NCBI GenBank assembly: GCA_019635955.1
Contig: JAHBYL010000008.1
Coordinates: 1-64,000, forward strand
Direction: 5' to 3'
Length of the DNA stretch: 64,000 nucleotides
DNA from: Parvibaculum sp.
GTDB taxonomy: Bacteria > Pseudomonadota > Alphaproteobacteria > Parvibaculales > Parvibaculaceae
This document shows, piece after piece, positions 43,282-51,136 of the stretch. Made by a program: the position numbers and the translations under genes. Position 1 is the stretch's first letter. Every line of letters starts with the position of its first letter. The notes below the pieces were generated by a model. It was not told the origin of the DNA and did no database searches. It saw only the letters and a list, made by a program, of their open reading frames with translations.

Positions 43282-43883
43282 GCCGCTTTGCCCTTGCCGT
43301 TCTCGCTCTCGCCATCGGCCAGTCGCTGTTTCTGGGCGCCATGGTCTGGGACCGCGTGTCCCTGCTGCGCTCGCCCACCGTCGTCACGCTCGAAACGGCG
43401 CCCATCGACCCGCGCGATCTTTTCCGCGGCCACTACGTCATTCTGAGTTACGCGATTTCGTCCCTGCCGCTCGGTGAGCTCGATGGCGACGATGATTTCG
43501 AAGCCGGCAGCCCGATCTATGTCGAGCTGAGGCCGGACGGCGATGTCTCGCGCGCCATCGCGGCCTGGCGCGAGCATCGCGAACCTGCTCCCGGCAATGC
43601 GATCATCCGCGGGCGGGTGAACTATGTCGCGCAGGACATGTCCGTCACGGACGCGCCGGGCGGTGAAGAAGGCGGGCGTATCCCCTGCCCGGATTGCGGC
43701 AGCGCCTTCGTCTCCTATGGCATCGAAAGCTACTTCGTGCCGGAAGGCGAAGGCCGCGAGCTCGAAGACAGCCGCAACGCAGGCCGCCTCACCATCGATG
43801 TAGCGGTAGGCCGGGGCGGAACGCCCGCGATCAAGCAATTGCGTCTCGATGGCGAGCCCGTCTACGAGGAACCGCTCTTCTAG
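43278..43883 (+). CDS. GDYXXLXY-domain protein
   Basis: The 201-residue protein has an N-terminal hydrophobic anchor (FALAVLALAIGQSLFLGAMV) and the family motif as RGHYVILSY, with His in place of the Asp. The rest is mainly beta strands, facing the periplasm by topology. A CPDC pair is seen (IPCPDCGSAF). It is co-translated with the DUF2157 gene by a 4-base overlap. Function is unknown. Its end overlaps the convergent YciI gene by 4 bases. Confidence 0.83.
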   Translation: MSRFALAVLALAIGQSLFLGAMVWDRVSLLRSPTVVTLETAPIDPRDLFRGHYVILSYAISSLPLGELDGDDDFEAGSPIYVELRPDGDVSRAIAAWREHREPAPGNAIIRGRVNYVAQDMSVTDAPGGEEGGRIPCPDCGSAFVSYGIESYFVPEGEGRELEDSRNAGRLTIDVAVGRGGTPAIKQLRLDGEPVYEEPLF

Positions 43884-44296
43884 TTCGCAGCGCCGACGGG
43901 TGTGCCCGCGCCGAATGCGAGGTACCAGGTATGCGCGTCGGCAAGGAAGATGCCCGACGTAACCGCCGGGTCGCTCGCAAGAAGACCGTCCGCTTCCTGC
44001 TTGTCCGCCGCGCGAACCACCGCGATGCCGCCATTGGTTTCGAGGAGCGGCCCTGCCACGAGCAGCCTTCCCTCGTCTTTCAGCCGCTGCATGAACCCGA
44101 CATGAGGCCCGAGCGCTTGCTCCTGCATCGGCTTGCCCTCAACCCAGGCCGGGCCCGGGCGGTAGATGAACGCAAAGAGAGTCATTTCCATCTTCTCCTC
44201 CTGTGGGGCGGACGCGTCAGCCGCGTATGCGCCTGCTGCTCCGAAGAGAATCACCAGTGCCGCAATGGCACCGCCTAAGCCCGGATGCAAAGCCAC
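43880..44296 (-). CDS. YciI-like protein with possible signal peptide
   Basis: The YCII domain is a small ferredoxin-like fold. Matching stretches are TLFAFIYRPGPAW, LGPHVGFMQRLKDEGRLLVAGP and ASDPAVTSGIF. Two starts are possible. A GTG at 44294-44296 with GGAGGGACAG gives a signal-peptide-like start (GGAIAALVILFGAAGAYA). An ATG at 44189-44191 has AGGAGGAG upstream and gives the cytosolic form. The sequence supports both. It is divergent from a TetR gene. Confidence 0.75.
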   Translation of the reverse strand: MALHPGLGGAIAALVILFGAAGAYAADASAPQEEKMEMTLFAFIYRPGPAWVEGKPMQEQALGPHVGFMQRLKDEGRLLVAGPLLETNGGIAVVRAADKQEADGLLASDPAVTSGIFLADAHTWYLAFGAGTPVGAAN

Positions 44297-44336
44297 CTGT
44301 CCCTCCACCCTCGATTGACGCTAATCCGAATTTTCC

Positions 44337-44355
44337 ATACCATACGGTATGGTAT
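44337..44355. promoter_or_regulatory. TetR-type operator upstream of the 44372 regulator
   Basis: A perfect 9-1-9 palindrome (ATACCATAC, G, GTATGGTAT) lies 17 bases before the TetR start and 41 bases before the YciI GTG. It most likely is the binding site of this TetR protein and could control both divergent genes. Confidence 0.72.
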
Positions 44356-44371
44356 TTTAAATGGGAAGCCG

Positions 44372-44974
44372 ATGGCTCATTCGCAAGGCACGAAACAAGG
44401 TTCAATCAGGCGCTGGAAACGGGAGCAATGGATCGAATTCGGCATTCGCCAGCTCGCCCGGCAGGGTCCGGCCGCATTGACGGTCGACCGGCTCTGCGAG
44501 AGCGCTAAGCTGACCAAGGGATCCTTCTACCATCACTTCCCTTCCGTCGACGCATTTCTCCTCGCCATCGGTGCGCGCTGGCGGGAAACCGAAACGGATG
44601 CGATAGCGAAGGATGCTCTCGCCTGCATCACGGCGGCAGAGAGCCTGAAAAAACTCTCGAGCCTGTCGGACAGCGTCGATCATCGTCTCGAGCTGGGCGT
44701 ACGTACGCTTGCAGCGGGCAACCGCAAGCTGCGGGATCTCGTCAACAAGGCGGACGCGGCTCGCGAGGCTATTATCGCCACTCTGCTTGAACGCGCCTAT
44801 GAACTGGAGAGCGACGAGGCGGCCAGGGCCGCCCGCCTCTTTCATTCACTGCATCTAGCGGCACTCCTGCGTGCGCCGTCCGATGTGGGAGATTTTTCGC
44901 GCGGTCCCGCCCGCTTTCTGACGGAGCGGCTCCGTGCCGCTCCGTCTCGCCGGCGCAATCGGCGTAGTGCCTGA
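44372..44974 (+). CDS. TetR-family regulator (autoregulated, by operator position)
   Basis: This is a 200-residue TetR protein. The helix-turn-helix is in the first 60 residues (REQWIEFGIRQLARQGPAAL, then LCESAKLTKGSFYHHFPSV). The ligand domain is helical. The start at 44372 gives MAHSQGTK; an upstream ATG at 44285 would run through the operator. The ligand is unknown. It is divergent from the YciI gene and convergent with the carotenoid oxygenase gene. Confidence 0.85.
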   Translation: MAHSQGTKQGSIRRWKREQWIEFGIRQLARQGPAALTVDRLCESAKLTKGSFYHHFPSVDAFLLAIGARWRETETDAIAKDALACITAAESLKKLSSLSDSVDHRLELGVRTLAAGNRKLRDLVNKADAAREAIIATLLERAYELESDEAARAARLFHSLHLAALLRAPSDVGDFSRGPARFLTERLRAAPSRRRNRRSA

Positions 44975-44989
44975 CTTCAGGCTGTTGCC

Positions 44990-46423
44990 TTAGCCCGCGT
45001 TCCGCCAGTTGCCGTGGAACCCGAACGGCACGCGCTGCGGCATCTCCACCCGCGCTATCGGCCCCTTCGACAGGTCGTCCGTATCGAGCACGACGAAGTC
45101 GCTGACATTACGCGCTGCGTCATATTCGAGCGAGACGATATAGCCGTCGCCTTCCGCCGCGCCTTCCTTGCGCGCCACGAAGATCGGCTCATGCACATAG
45201 CGTCCCTTGCCCGGCTGCCATTCGCGCCGCTTGCCGGTCTCGAGATCGATATGAACCAGGGTGTCGTAGGACGAGCCCTTCTGTTCCTTCGGCCGGTGCA
45301 TCGCCGCGTAGTAGCCGTGGCGGTAGCCATGCCCCGCGAAGCGCTCGTCGAAACGCGGGAATTCCCCGCCGAGATCGGTCAGCAGTTCTTCCGTATAGCT
45401 GTCGGAATTGCTGTCGAGATCGAAGGTCCAGCGCACGAGCAGGCTCTGCTCATCCTCAAGGTTGCTCGGCGGCCGCGTCCCGTCCGCGCTCGGAAAAAGC
45501 GGTACGCGGCTGTATTTCATCATGTCGGCATGCACCCGCGTCCGCCCACCCTCATGGCTCGTGAAGGCATTCATCGGGTGATAGACATAGCAAGGGTCGC
45601 CCTTGAACCAGCGGATCGTATCGACGCTCGCATCCCGCGCCATGATGCCGATATGCGTGCCAGCATCCGGATCCCATGCGATCACCGGCCCACCCTTCAT
45701 GATGCGGTCGACATCGATCGTCGCGGGGAAGATCGGGAAGATGACGTGTTCATCCGTCACGATGAAGTCGTGCACCATGCTTGCATAGGGCGCCTTGAAC
45801 ATGTCGCTGCGGACGAGTTCGCCTTTCGCATTCACCACCTGATAGGAGATGTCGGGGCTCGCCGGCCCCGCCGCCATATAGCCGAAGAAATGCATCTCGC
45901 CCGTACGCGGATCGAATTTCGGATGCGCCGTCATCGGGCCCGAATATTTGCCCTCGAAAGTCCATGAGCCCTGCGTTGTGAGCGTGTCTCCATCCATCGC
46001 AACCGGCGAGTTGCCCTCATCGAGCGCGAAGAGCTTTCCCGCATGCCAGACGACATTCGTGTTCGCGACATTGCGCTTCACATTCTCCGCGCCCGGCAGC
46101 GCCGCGCCGCCGAAGGATGTCGGCACCAGCCGCTCGCCCGCCTGGCGCTGCACGTCATACTGCTCCGTGCGCACCCAACGGTTGCGGTAGCTCGCCTTGC
46201 CGTCCTCGACATGAATCGCATGGATCATGCCCTCGCCGAGAAACCAGTGATGCTGATTTTCGAGCGGCGGAAACATCGGGTTCGGTCCGTTGCGGTAAAG
46301 CGTGCCCGCGAGATCGCGCGGCAACTCGCCTTCCGTGACGACGAGGTCCGGCGCGTCGCACTCCGCCATCACGGGTGCGAAATTGCCTGCAAAGAAGGGA
46401 TTGTCGGGAAAGGGCTTCGACAT
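44990..46423 (-). CDS. Carotenoid oxygenase family (RPE65/CCD-type) dioxygenase
   Basis: The 477-residue seven-bladed propeller enzyme holds Fe(II) by four His. These are seen in MTAHPKFDPRTG, SMVHDFIVTDEH, CYVYHPMNAF and VPFGFHGNWR. Family members cleave carotenoids, apocarotenoids or lignin stilbenes. No carotenoid synthesis genes are in the window, so a phenolic or apocarotenoid substrate is possible. The start at 46421-46423 has AGAGGACG before it. A divergent TetR gene and a palindrome between them suggest repression. Confidence 0.9.
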   Translation of the reverse strand: MSKPFPDNPFFAGNFAPVMAECDAPDLVVTEGELPRDLAGTLYRNGPNPMFPPLENQHHWFLGEGMIHAIHVEDGKASYRNRWVRTEQYDVQRQAGERLVPTSFGGAALPGAENVKRNVANTNVVWHAGKLFALDEGNSPVAMDGDTLTTQGSWTFEGKYSGPMTAHPKFDPRTGEMHFFGYMAAGPASPDISYQVVNAKGELVRSDMFKAPYASMVHDFIVTDEHVIFPIFPATIDVDRIMKGGPVIAWDPDAGTHIGIMARDASVDTIRWFKGDPCYVYHPMNAFTSHEGGRTRVHADMMKYSRVPLFPSADGTRPPSNLEDEQSLLVRWTFDLDSNSDSYTEELLTDLGGEFPRFDERFAGHGYRHGYYAAMHRPKEQKGSSYDTLVHIDLETGKRREWQPGKGRYVHEPIFVARKEGAAEGDGYIVSLEYDAARNVSDFVVLDTDDLSKGPIARVEMPQRVPFGFHGNWRNAG

Positions 46424-46455
46424 GGGCGTGCGTCCTCTGGGCTGGCTCACTGCTT

Positions 46456-46468
46456 ATAACAGTGTTAT
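46456..46468. promoter_or_regulatory. Palindromic operator in the carotenoid oxygenase/TetR gap
   Basis: A perfect 6-1-6 palindrome (ATAACA, G, TGTTAT) is centred in the 99-base gap between divergent genes. It lies 33 bases from the oxygenase start and 55 bases from the TetR start, and is a likely TetR site. Confidence 0.6.
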
Positions 46469-46522
46469 GAGATACCTTAGATATCGCTGGACACATCGTC
46501 AAGCCTGTTCGATAGAGGGCGA

Positions 46523-47209
46523 ATGAGCACCGCTGCCCCCGACACCGCCACGGAAACGGCCGCCGGAAAACGGCGCAACGCACAGCGCGAGGCGTTACTC
46601 GATGCTGCGAGCGAGATGCTCGTGCATGGCGGTCCGGATGCGATCTCGCTCAGGAAGCTCGCCGCCCGCGTGGGCACGTCGACAATGGCGGTCTACACGG
46701 CCTTTGGCGGCAAGGACGGCCTCATCGCTGCCCTGTTCGAGGAGGCCTTCGACCGGCTCGCCGCCGCCGAAGCCGCCGCACTGAAGCACGACGAGCCGCT
46801 GCTCTGGCTGAGCGAGCTCGCCCGCGCCTATCGCCGCTTCGCGCTTGCAAATCCGTCCTACTACGCCCTGATGATCAGTGGCACGCTGCCTATTCCGGAT
46901 GCGTTGCGCCACGCGAAAACGGACGAGCCCGCCGCCCGCGGCGTCTCGCAACATGCCTCATATCAAATCATGAGAAGCGCGGTCGAAGCCTGCATTGCGG
47001 ATGGCAGCTTCCCGGCGGACGCCGAGCCCGACGAACTTGCCGGCGCCATGTGGGCCGCCGTTCACGGCCATTGCAGCCTGGAGCTTGCGGGCTTTCACGA
47101 AAATGCGGTGGCTGCGGAGAAACGCTTCCACATGACGACAAGCGCTATTCTCCGCGGCCTGCTTACGCCGAACGGTCTCGAGAAGCTCGAGAAATTCACT
47201 CGGGGCTAG
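46523..47209 (+). CDS. TetR-family regulator divergent from the carotenoid oxygenase
   Basis: This is a 228-residue TetR protein. The DNA-binding helices are REALLDAASEMLVHGGPDAI and LRKLAARVGTSTMAVYTAFG, and the C-terminal part follows the TetR_C_13-like ligand domain (LANPSYYALMISG, ELAGAMWAAVHGHCSLEL). It probably controls the divergent carotenoid oxygenase and itself. Its end overlaps the convergent DUF4389 gene by 14 bases. Confidence 0.87.
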   Translation: MSTAAPDTATETAAGKRRNAQREALLDAASEMLVHGGPDAISLRKLAARVGTSTMAVYTAFGGKDGLIAALFEEAFDRLAAAEAAALKHDEPLLWLSELARAYRRFALANPSYYALMISGTLPIPDALRHAKTDEPAARGVSQHASYQIMRSAVEACIADGSFPADAEPDELAGAMWAAVHGHCSLELAGFHENAVAAEKRFHMTTSAILRGLLTPNGLEKLEKFTRG

Positions 47210-47528
47210 TCACCGAGGGAAACCGGCCGAGCGGAAACGGCTTCTCGTCGCGTGCGAACACCACGAAGGCGAGGCATTCCCAGACATACTGGATGAGATT
47301 ACGGCTGAAGCCGCGAAGCTCCTCATTCTTGCTGCCCGTGATGAGCACCACCACGAATTGCAGCGCGCCGAGAAAGATCGCGACGGAGAACGCGATATTG
47401 CCGAGGAACCAGTAGCCGATCATGTAGAGCAGCCTGATCCACAATTCCTTCCGGCCTGCGGACGCGTCGTCGCTAAACCCGCCTTGCTCGCCGGAATGTG
47501 CGCCGGAGCCCGCCGAAGTGTCGCTCAT
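47196..47528 (-). CDS. DUF4389 membrane protein
   Basis: This 110-residue protein has a polar, Ser/Gly-rich N-terminus and two hydrophobic segments (LLYMIGYWFLGNIAFSVAIF and ALQFVVVLITGS). It then has the DUF4389 signature ELRGFSRNLIQYVWECLAFV. Function is unknown. The ATG at 47526-47528 follows AGGAGGAC. It overlaps the TetR gene tail on the other strand. Confidence 0.8.
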   Translation of the reverse strand: MSDTSAGSGAHSGEQGGFSDDASAGRKELWIRLLYMIGYWFLGNIAFSVAIFLGALQFVVVLITGSKNEELRGFSRNLIQYVWECLAFVVFARDEKPFPLGRFPSVTSPE

Positions 47529-47596
47529 GAAGTCCTCCTCCTGAAAAGGGCCTTTAGCTTATGTGGTTTGCCGCCGCCTCAATTCAATAAGCGCCC

Positions 47597-48415
47597 TCAC
47601 TCTCGCGGGTCTTCTCCCAGCCACTCCCCATAGCCCACATTGCCCGGCCCGCCGGAAGGCGACCAGCGCAGCGGATCGAAAAGCCCGAAGGCGAAAAGCC
47701 CCATCAGGAAGCCGCCGAGATGCGCCTCCCAGGCGACCTGCGAGGTCACCCCAAGCGCACCGCTGAGCGCGGTCGCCCCGAACAGGAAATTGAGGCCGAT
47801 CCAGACGCCCACGAAAATCAGCACCCGCCGGTCGCTGAGCGCGGCAATGATGCCGGCCCGCCGCCGCGGCGCTCCGGGCAGACTCCCTCCCCGGCCGCCG
47901 AGCGCGCCGAGCGGTCCATCCGCCAGAAACACGAACCGCGCCGCGCCGCCCATGAGCCCCGAAATCGCCGCCGAGGCGCCCACCACCGGAATGTCCGACG
48001 AGGGATAGAGGGCGACATGGAGGAAGGCCCCCGCCGCACCGCACAGGAAATAGAAGAGAAAGAACCGCACCGCCCCGAAACGCCGCGCCAGCGGCGAGCC
48101 GAAAGCGAGCAACCAGATGGAATTGACGAAGAGATGCTCCCACCCGCCATGAAGGAATGTGTAGGTGACGGGTGTCCAGAGTTCGGCGCCGAAACCGCCC
48201 GGCAGCAGATGCGCGATCTGGCTTCCTTCCGGGAAGTAGCGCGACGGGAAAAGCGCGAACCAGATCAGCACCTGTTCGCGCATCGGCCAGTCGCTCCATG
48301 AAAGAAGGACATGGATCGCGACAATCGCAAGAAGAAGCAGAAGCACCGGACCGGGCACATTGAAGGCGGGCGGCTCGCGGCGCGGCGGCAACTCGCCGCT
48401 CAGGGGATCAGCCAT
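47597..48415 (-). CDS. Rhomboid intramembrane serine protease
   Basis: Rhomboids cleave membrane proteins in the bilayer. The 272-residue protein has about seven helices. The first active-site region is HGGWEHLFVNSIWLLAFGSP, with Asn. The catalytic Ser is in VVGASAAISGLMGG, where Ala follows Ser rather than the more common Gly. The His is in AWEAHLGGFLMGLFAF. The start at 48413-48415 overlaps the stop of the upstream isomerase gene by 8 bases, so translation is probably coupled. Confidence 0.9.
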   Translation of the reverse strand: MADPLSGELPPRREPPAFNVPGPVLLLLLAIVAIHVLLSWSDWPMREQVLIWFALFPSRYFPEGSQIAHLLPGGFGAELWTPVTYTFLHGGWEHLFVNSIWLLAFGSPLARRFGAVRFFLFYFLCGAAGAFLHVALYPSSDIPVVGASAAISGLMGGAARFVFLADGPLGALGGRGGSLPGAPRRRAGIIAALSDRRVLIFVGVWIGLNFLFGATALSGALGVTSQVAWEAHLGGFLMGLFAFGLFDPLRWSPSGGPGNVGYGEWLGEDPRE

Positions 48416-49025
48416 TCTGGAGCGCGGCCTCCACCAGCGGCAGCCGGTCATTGCCGAAATACATGTCCTTCTCGTTCACGAACATGGTCGGCGAACCGAA
48501 CCCGCCACGCGCAATCAGCTCTTCGGTATTGGCGCGCAGCCGCCCCTTCACATCCTCCGTCTTTATAAGAGAACTCACCTCGTCCCAATCGAGCCCGACC
48601 GAGGCGCAGATATCCTCCAGCACCTCCGGCTGGCTGATATCCTTGAGCTCTCCCCAATAGGCGCGGAATGTCGCCCAGGAGAATTCCGGCAGCTTACCCT
48701 GGTCGAGCGCCACGATGGCCGCGCGCATCGCATCGACCGAGCGGACCGGAAAGACCGGCGGCTTGCCGATCTCGATGCCGCAATAACGGGCCCAGTCCTT
48801 GAGGTCCTTGTTGTAATAGCGGCTCTTCACCGGATGCGGATTGGCGCGCGCTTCGTAGACGCTTTCGTTAACGGCATTGAACACACCGCCGACCAGGACC
48901 GGCCTCCACACCATCTCCGCCCTTGTGCGTTTCACCAGATCCTCGATCCGGCTGAAGGCGAGATAGGTCCAGGGGCTGGAGCAGTCGTAGAAAAACTCGA
49001 GTTTGGCCAAGGCGAAGTCCCGCAT
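48408..49025 (-). CDS. 2-Hydroxychromene-2-carboxylate isomerase homologue (DsbA fold)
   Basis: This 205-residue kappa-class GST/DsbA-fold protein is close to NahD. It has LEFFYDCSSPWTYLAFSRIE with the active Ser-Pro, RPVLVGGVFNAVNE, VKSRYYNKDLKDWARYCGI, and the end GGFGSPTMFVNEKDMYFGND. NahD acts in naphthalene breakdown with glutathione; no naphthalene genes are nearby, so the substrate here is unknown. It overlaps the rhomboid gene by 8 bases. Confidence 0.9.
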   Translation of the reverse strand: MRDFALAKLEFFYDCSSPWTYLAFSRIEDLVKRTRAEMVWRPVLVGGVFNAVNESVYEARANPHPVKSRYYNKDLKDWARYCGIEIGKPPVFPVRSVDAMRAAIVALDQGKLPEFSWATFRAYWGELKDISQPEVLEDICASVGLDWDEVSSLIKTEDVKGRLRANTEELIARGGFGSPTMFVNEKDMYFGNDRLPLVEAALQNG

Positions 49026-49389
49026 CTCTGTCTGTTAACGATTGGACGCGGAGTGTCGCCCGCGCCGGTCCGCATCGCAACCGGCTTGTCGGGCGGCCCG
49101 GACCCGCCTGTCGCAAGGCGAGACAGGCTTAAGGAAAGTTTGGCGCGTCAAATCGGGACGCGCCATGCCGCAGCCGATCCGGCACGTGCCGCTAACCATA
49201 CCGCCTCCCCTCCGCTTTTCCGTCTCCTCGCAAAAACCGCGGATTTCCATGGTTCTTAACGAGACCTTACCGCTGGCACACCGGTTGCAATCCACCGGTC
49301 AACCGAAGCCCCGGCGGCCAAGGTGGCAGAATCCAAAAAACAGGGATCGCCAGACAAACCGCCGATGAGCTGACCATCAGGAGGCCAAA
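49026..49389. other. Intergenic region upstream of the CsgG-like gene
   Basis: No gene is seen. It contains a perfect 9-base inverted repeat with a 7-base loop at 49141-49165 (TGGCGCGTC and GACGCGCCA). It also contains ACCGGTTGCAATCCACCGGT, another short inverted pair, near 49280-49300. Promoters for the divergent genes on both sides must lie here. Confidence 0.45.
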
Positions 49390-50430
49390 GTGTTCAATAA
49401 GGTTGTGTCGATCGCGGCGAAGAACGGAATGCCCAAGCGGACGCTGGGCGCTCTCGCCATGGCAGTTGCGCTCACGGGTTGCGTCAGCGCGAATGCGGGC
49501 TCCGACGGGCGTTACACCGCACCCATCGGCAACGCCCCGGTCGTCACCAATGAAACGCCCTACTCGAATGCGCTTCGCTGCCTTGCGCGCCATGTGCCTG
49601 CCAGCACGACGGCCACGCGCATCGCGGTCGGCAATATCCGCGACTACACCGGCAAGGCGGAAGCGGACGGCACCGGCATGAAGCTCACCCAGGGCGCCTC
49701 GCTCATGGCCATGTCCGCTCTCGGCAAGGCTGGCGTGCCGCTCGTCGAGCGCTATGACACCTCCATCACCGAACTCGAGCTGAAGTACACCAACAACAAG
49801 CTCATCGGCGACGGCGCGGAAGACGACTACCGCAAGATCTATGCGGGCGAAATCCGCGGCTCCGACTATTACCTCGTCGGCGGCATCACCGAACTCAACT
49901 TCAACATCCGCTCGGGCGGCCTCAATGCGGGCTTTGCCGAAGGCGGAGATATGGGCGCGGCGGCCAATGCATCGGCTTCCACCTATGTCATGAACATCGG
50001 CCTCGACCTGCGCCTGGTGAACAGCCGCACGCTCGAAGTGGTGGACTACGTTTCCTACCAGAAGCAGATCGTCGGCCGCGAAATCCGCGCCGGTGTGTTC
50101 GATTTCTTCGGCGGCAACCTCTTCTCCATCGGCGCGGGCACCAGCGCGCAGGAGCCGATCCAGCTCGCCGTCCGCTCGGTCATCGAACGCGCCGTGCTCA
50201 AGATGCTCGTGCCGCTCTATGGCGCAAACCAGGCCGACTGCTCGCGCTTCAAGGACCCGATGGGCGAGATCGACTACCGCCAGGCCAATCCCGGCGCCAA
50301 GGCGAAGCCCGCCCAGCGCGTCGCAGAAGCGCCGGCCGAGACGCCCGCCCGCAAGGCCGAGCGCGAGCCCTACGCCTACTACTCCGAACCCGTCTTCGAG
50401 ACCGGCGGGCTGCGCGGCGGCACCTACTAA
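49390..50430 (+). CDS. CsgG/HfaB-like outer-membrane lipoprotein
   Basis: CsgG forms a nonameric pore that exports curli subunits; HfaB is its alphaproteobacterial relative in holdfast attachment. The 346-residue protein has a lipobox (ALTGCVS, Cys31). The CsgG core has RIAVGNIRDYTGKAEADGTG, VPLVERYDTSITELELKYTN, YYLVGGITELNFNIRSGG and IGLDLRLVNSRTLEVVDYVS. The tail is Pro/Ala/Lys-rich. The GTG start follows AGGAGGCCAAA. A strong terminator follows. No curli subunit is adjacent, but a secreted Asn-ladder protein lies 6 kb away. Confidence 0.85.
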   Translation: MFNKVVSIAAKNGMPKRTLGALAMAVALTGCVSANAGSDGRYTAPIGNAPVVTNETPYSNALRCLARHVPASTTATRIAVGNIRDYTGKAEADGTGMKLTQGASLMAMSALGKAGVPLVERYDTSITELELKYTNNKLIGDGAEDDYRKIYAGEIRGSDYYLVGGITELNFNIRSGGLNAGFAEGGDMGAAANASASTYVMNIGLDLRLVNSRTLEVVDYVSYQKQIVGREIRAGVFDFFGGNLFSIGAGTSAQEPIQLAVRSVIERAVLKMLVPLYGANQADCSRFKDPMGEIDYRQANPGAKAKPAQRVAEAPAETPARKAEREPYAYYSEPVFETGGLRGGTY

Positions 50431-50570
50431 GCACCATCCTTCCAGAGAATTACCGGCGATACCGGAGACAGAAATGACAAAACGTATCGCCGGTTCACAC
50501 CCTCATTGCGTCCAGGCGGGTCGGCCTCCAGCCGGACCATGAGAGCCGAGGCGGAGCTTGTCCGCCGATC

Positions 50571-50608
50571 CCTGACCGGATTTCACAAGTTTCCTTTGTC
50601 CGGTCAGG
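50571..50608. repeat. 10-base inverted repeat downstream of the CsgG-like gene
   Basis: CCTGACCGGA and TCCGGTCAGG pair perfectly across an 18-base loop, 10 bases before the terminator. A possible 18-codon frame (50474-50530) lies just before it but has no support. Confidence 0.5.
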
Positions 50609-50618
50609 AATACCAACT

Positions 50619-50647
50619 GGGGAGGGCTTCGCGCCCTCCCCTTTTTT
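50619..50647 (+). terminator. Intrinsic terminator of the CsgG-like gene
   Basis: A 9-base GC-rich stem (GGGGAGGGC with GCCCTCCCC) and a 5-base loop are followed by six T. It overlaps the stop of the convergent gdx gene and can stop transcription from both sides. Confidence 0.92.
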
Positions 50648-50963
50648 ATCCATCCACGAATTTCAGCATGGCAACGCCCGCGACGATGGTCGCAATGGCG
50701 GCGAGCCTCGCCGGCGCCATGCTCTCGCCGAGAACCGTAACGCCGATGATCGCGGCGCCCGCCACGCCTATTCCGGTCCACACGGCATAGGCGGTGCCGA
50801 GCGGCAATTCGCGCATCGCCTGCACAAGAAACCAGACCGCAACCAGCATCGCCGCGATATTCACCGCGACGATGCGCGGCTTCGTGAAGCCGTCGCTCGC
50901 CTTGAGTGTGAACGCCCAGACGATTTCGGCGCCGCTGGCAATGAGAAGATAGATCCAGGCCAT
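50646..50963 (-). CDS. gdx: Guanidinium exporter Gdx (SugE), SMR family
   Basis: This is a 105-residue, four-helix small multidrug resistance protein. Gdx members exchange guanidinium for protons. The family features are the essential Glu in the first helix (IASGAEIVWAFTLKASDGFT) and GTAYAVWTGIGVAGAAIIGV in the third. LGESMAPARLAAIATIVAGV follows in the last. The start at 50961-50963 follows AGGAGAGG; the frame is open further upstream, but that part is the leader RNA. A guanidine-II riboswitch lies directly upstream, which supports guanidinium as the substrate. Confidence 0.93.
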   Translation of the reverse strand: MAWIYLLIASGAEIVWAFTLKASDGFTKPRIVAVNIAAMLVAVWFLVQAMRELPLGTAYAVWTGIGVAGAAIIGVTVLGESMAPARLAAIATIVAGVAMLKFVDG

Positions 50964-50983
50964 CTGCCTCTCCTGTCGAAGAA

Positions 50984-51041
50984 GCGAGGCCGTCCCCGCG
51001 ATCGGGATAGTGACGGAATTCCGCCGCAGGGCCGTCCCTGC
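50984..51041 (-). promoter_or_regulatory. Guanidine-II (mini-ykkC) riboswitch of gdx
   Basis: On the minus strand two hairpins each carry the loop ACGG, which matches the class consensus ACGR. The first is GCAGGG, ACGG, CCCTGC (51026-51041). The second is GCGGGG, ACGG, CCTCGC (50984-50999, one G-U pair). The linker is 26 bases. The ribosome site of gdx begins about 8 bases after the second hairpin, so guanidine binding would probably expose it and turn on translation. Confidence 0.88.
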
Positions 51042-51094
51042 AGGGGCATGGATAGCAAATCGGAGACGGACTTGCATCTTTTGCCATAGTCCTC

Positions 51095-51121
51095 TATATT
51101 GGCAGTGAAAATGCCAATATA
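51095..51121. promoter_or_regulatory. Inverted repeat between gdx leader and the DUF2147 gene
   Basis: Two perfect 10-base arms (TATATTGGCA and TGCCAATATA) flank a 7-base centre, ending 15 bases before the DUF2147 start. It has the form of a dimeric repressor site; the regulator is unknown. Confidence 0.55.
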
Positions 51122-51136
51122 TTTCGGGAGGATGAA

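Noticed and set aside
49141-49165. Perfect 9-base hairpin in the CsgG-like upstream region as a terminator
   Set aside because: No T-run follows on either strand and no gene ends there. It is kept only as an unexplained inverted repeat.
49270-49330. GGTTGCAATCC-like stretch that looks like a tRNA T-arm
   Set aside because: No acceptor stem, anticodon loop or CCA end fits around it, so it is not a tRNA.
50474-50542. Short frame after the CsgG-like gene with a GGAGAC site
   Set aside because: It has only about 22 codons, no conserved text, and lies between the gene end and its terminator. It could not be supported as a gene.
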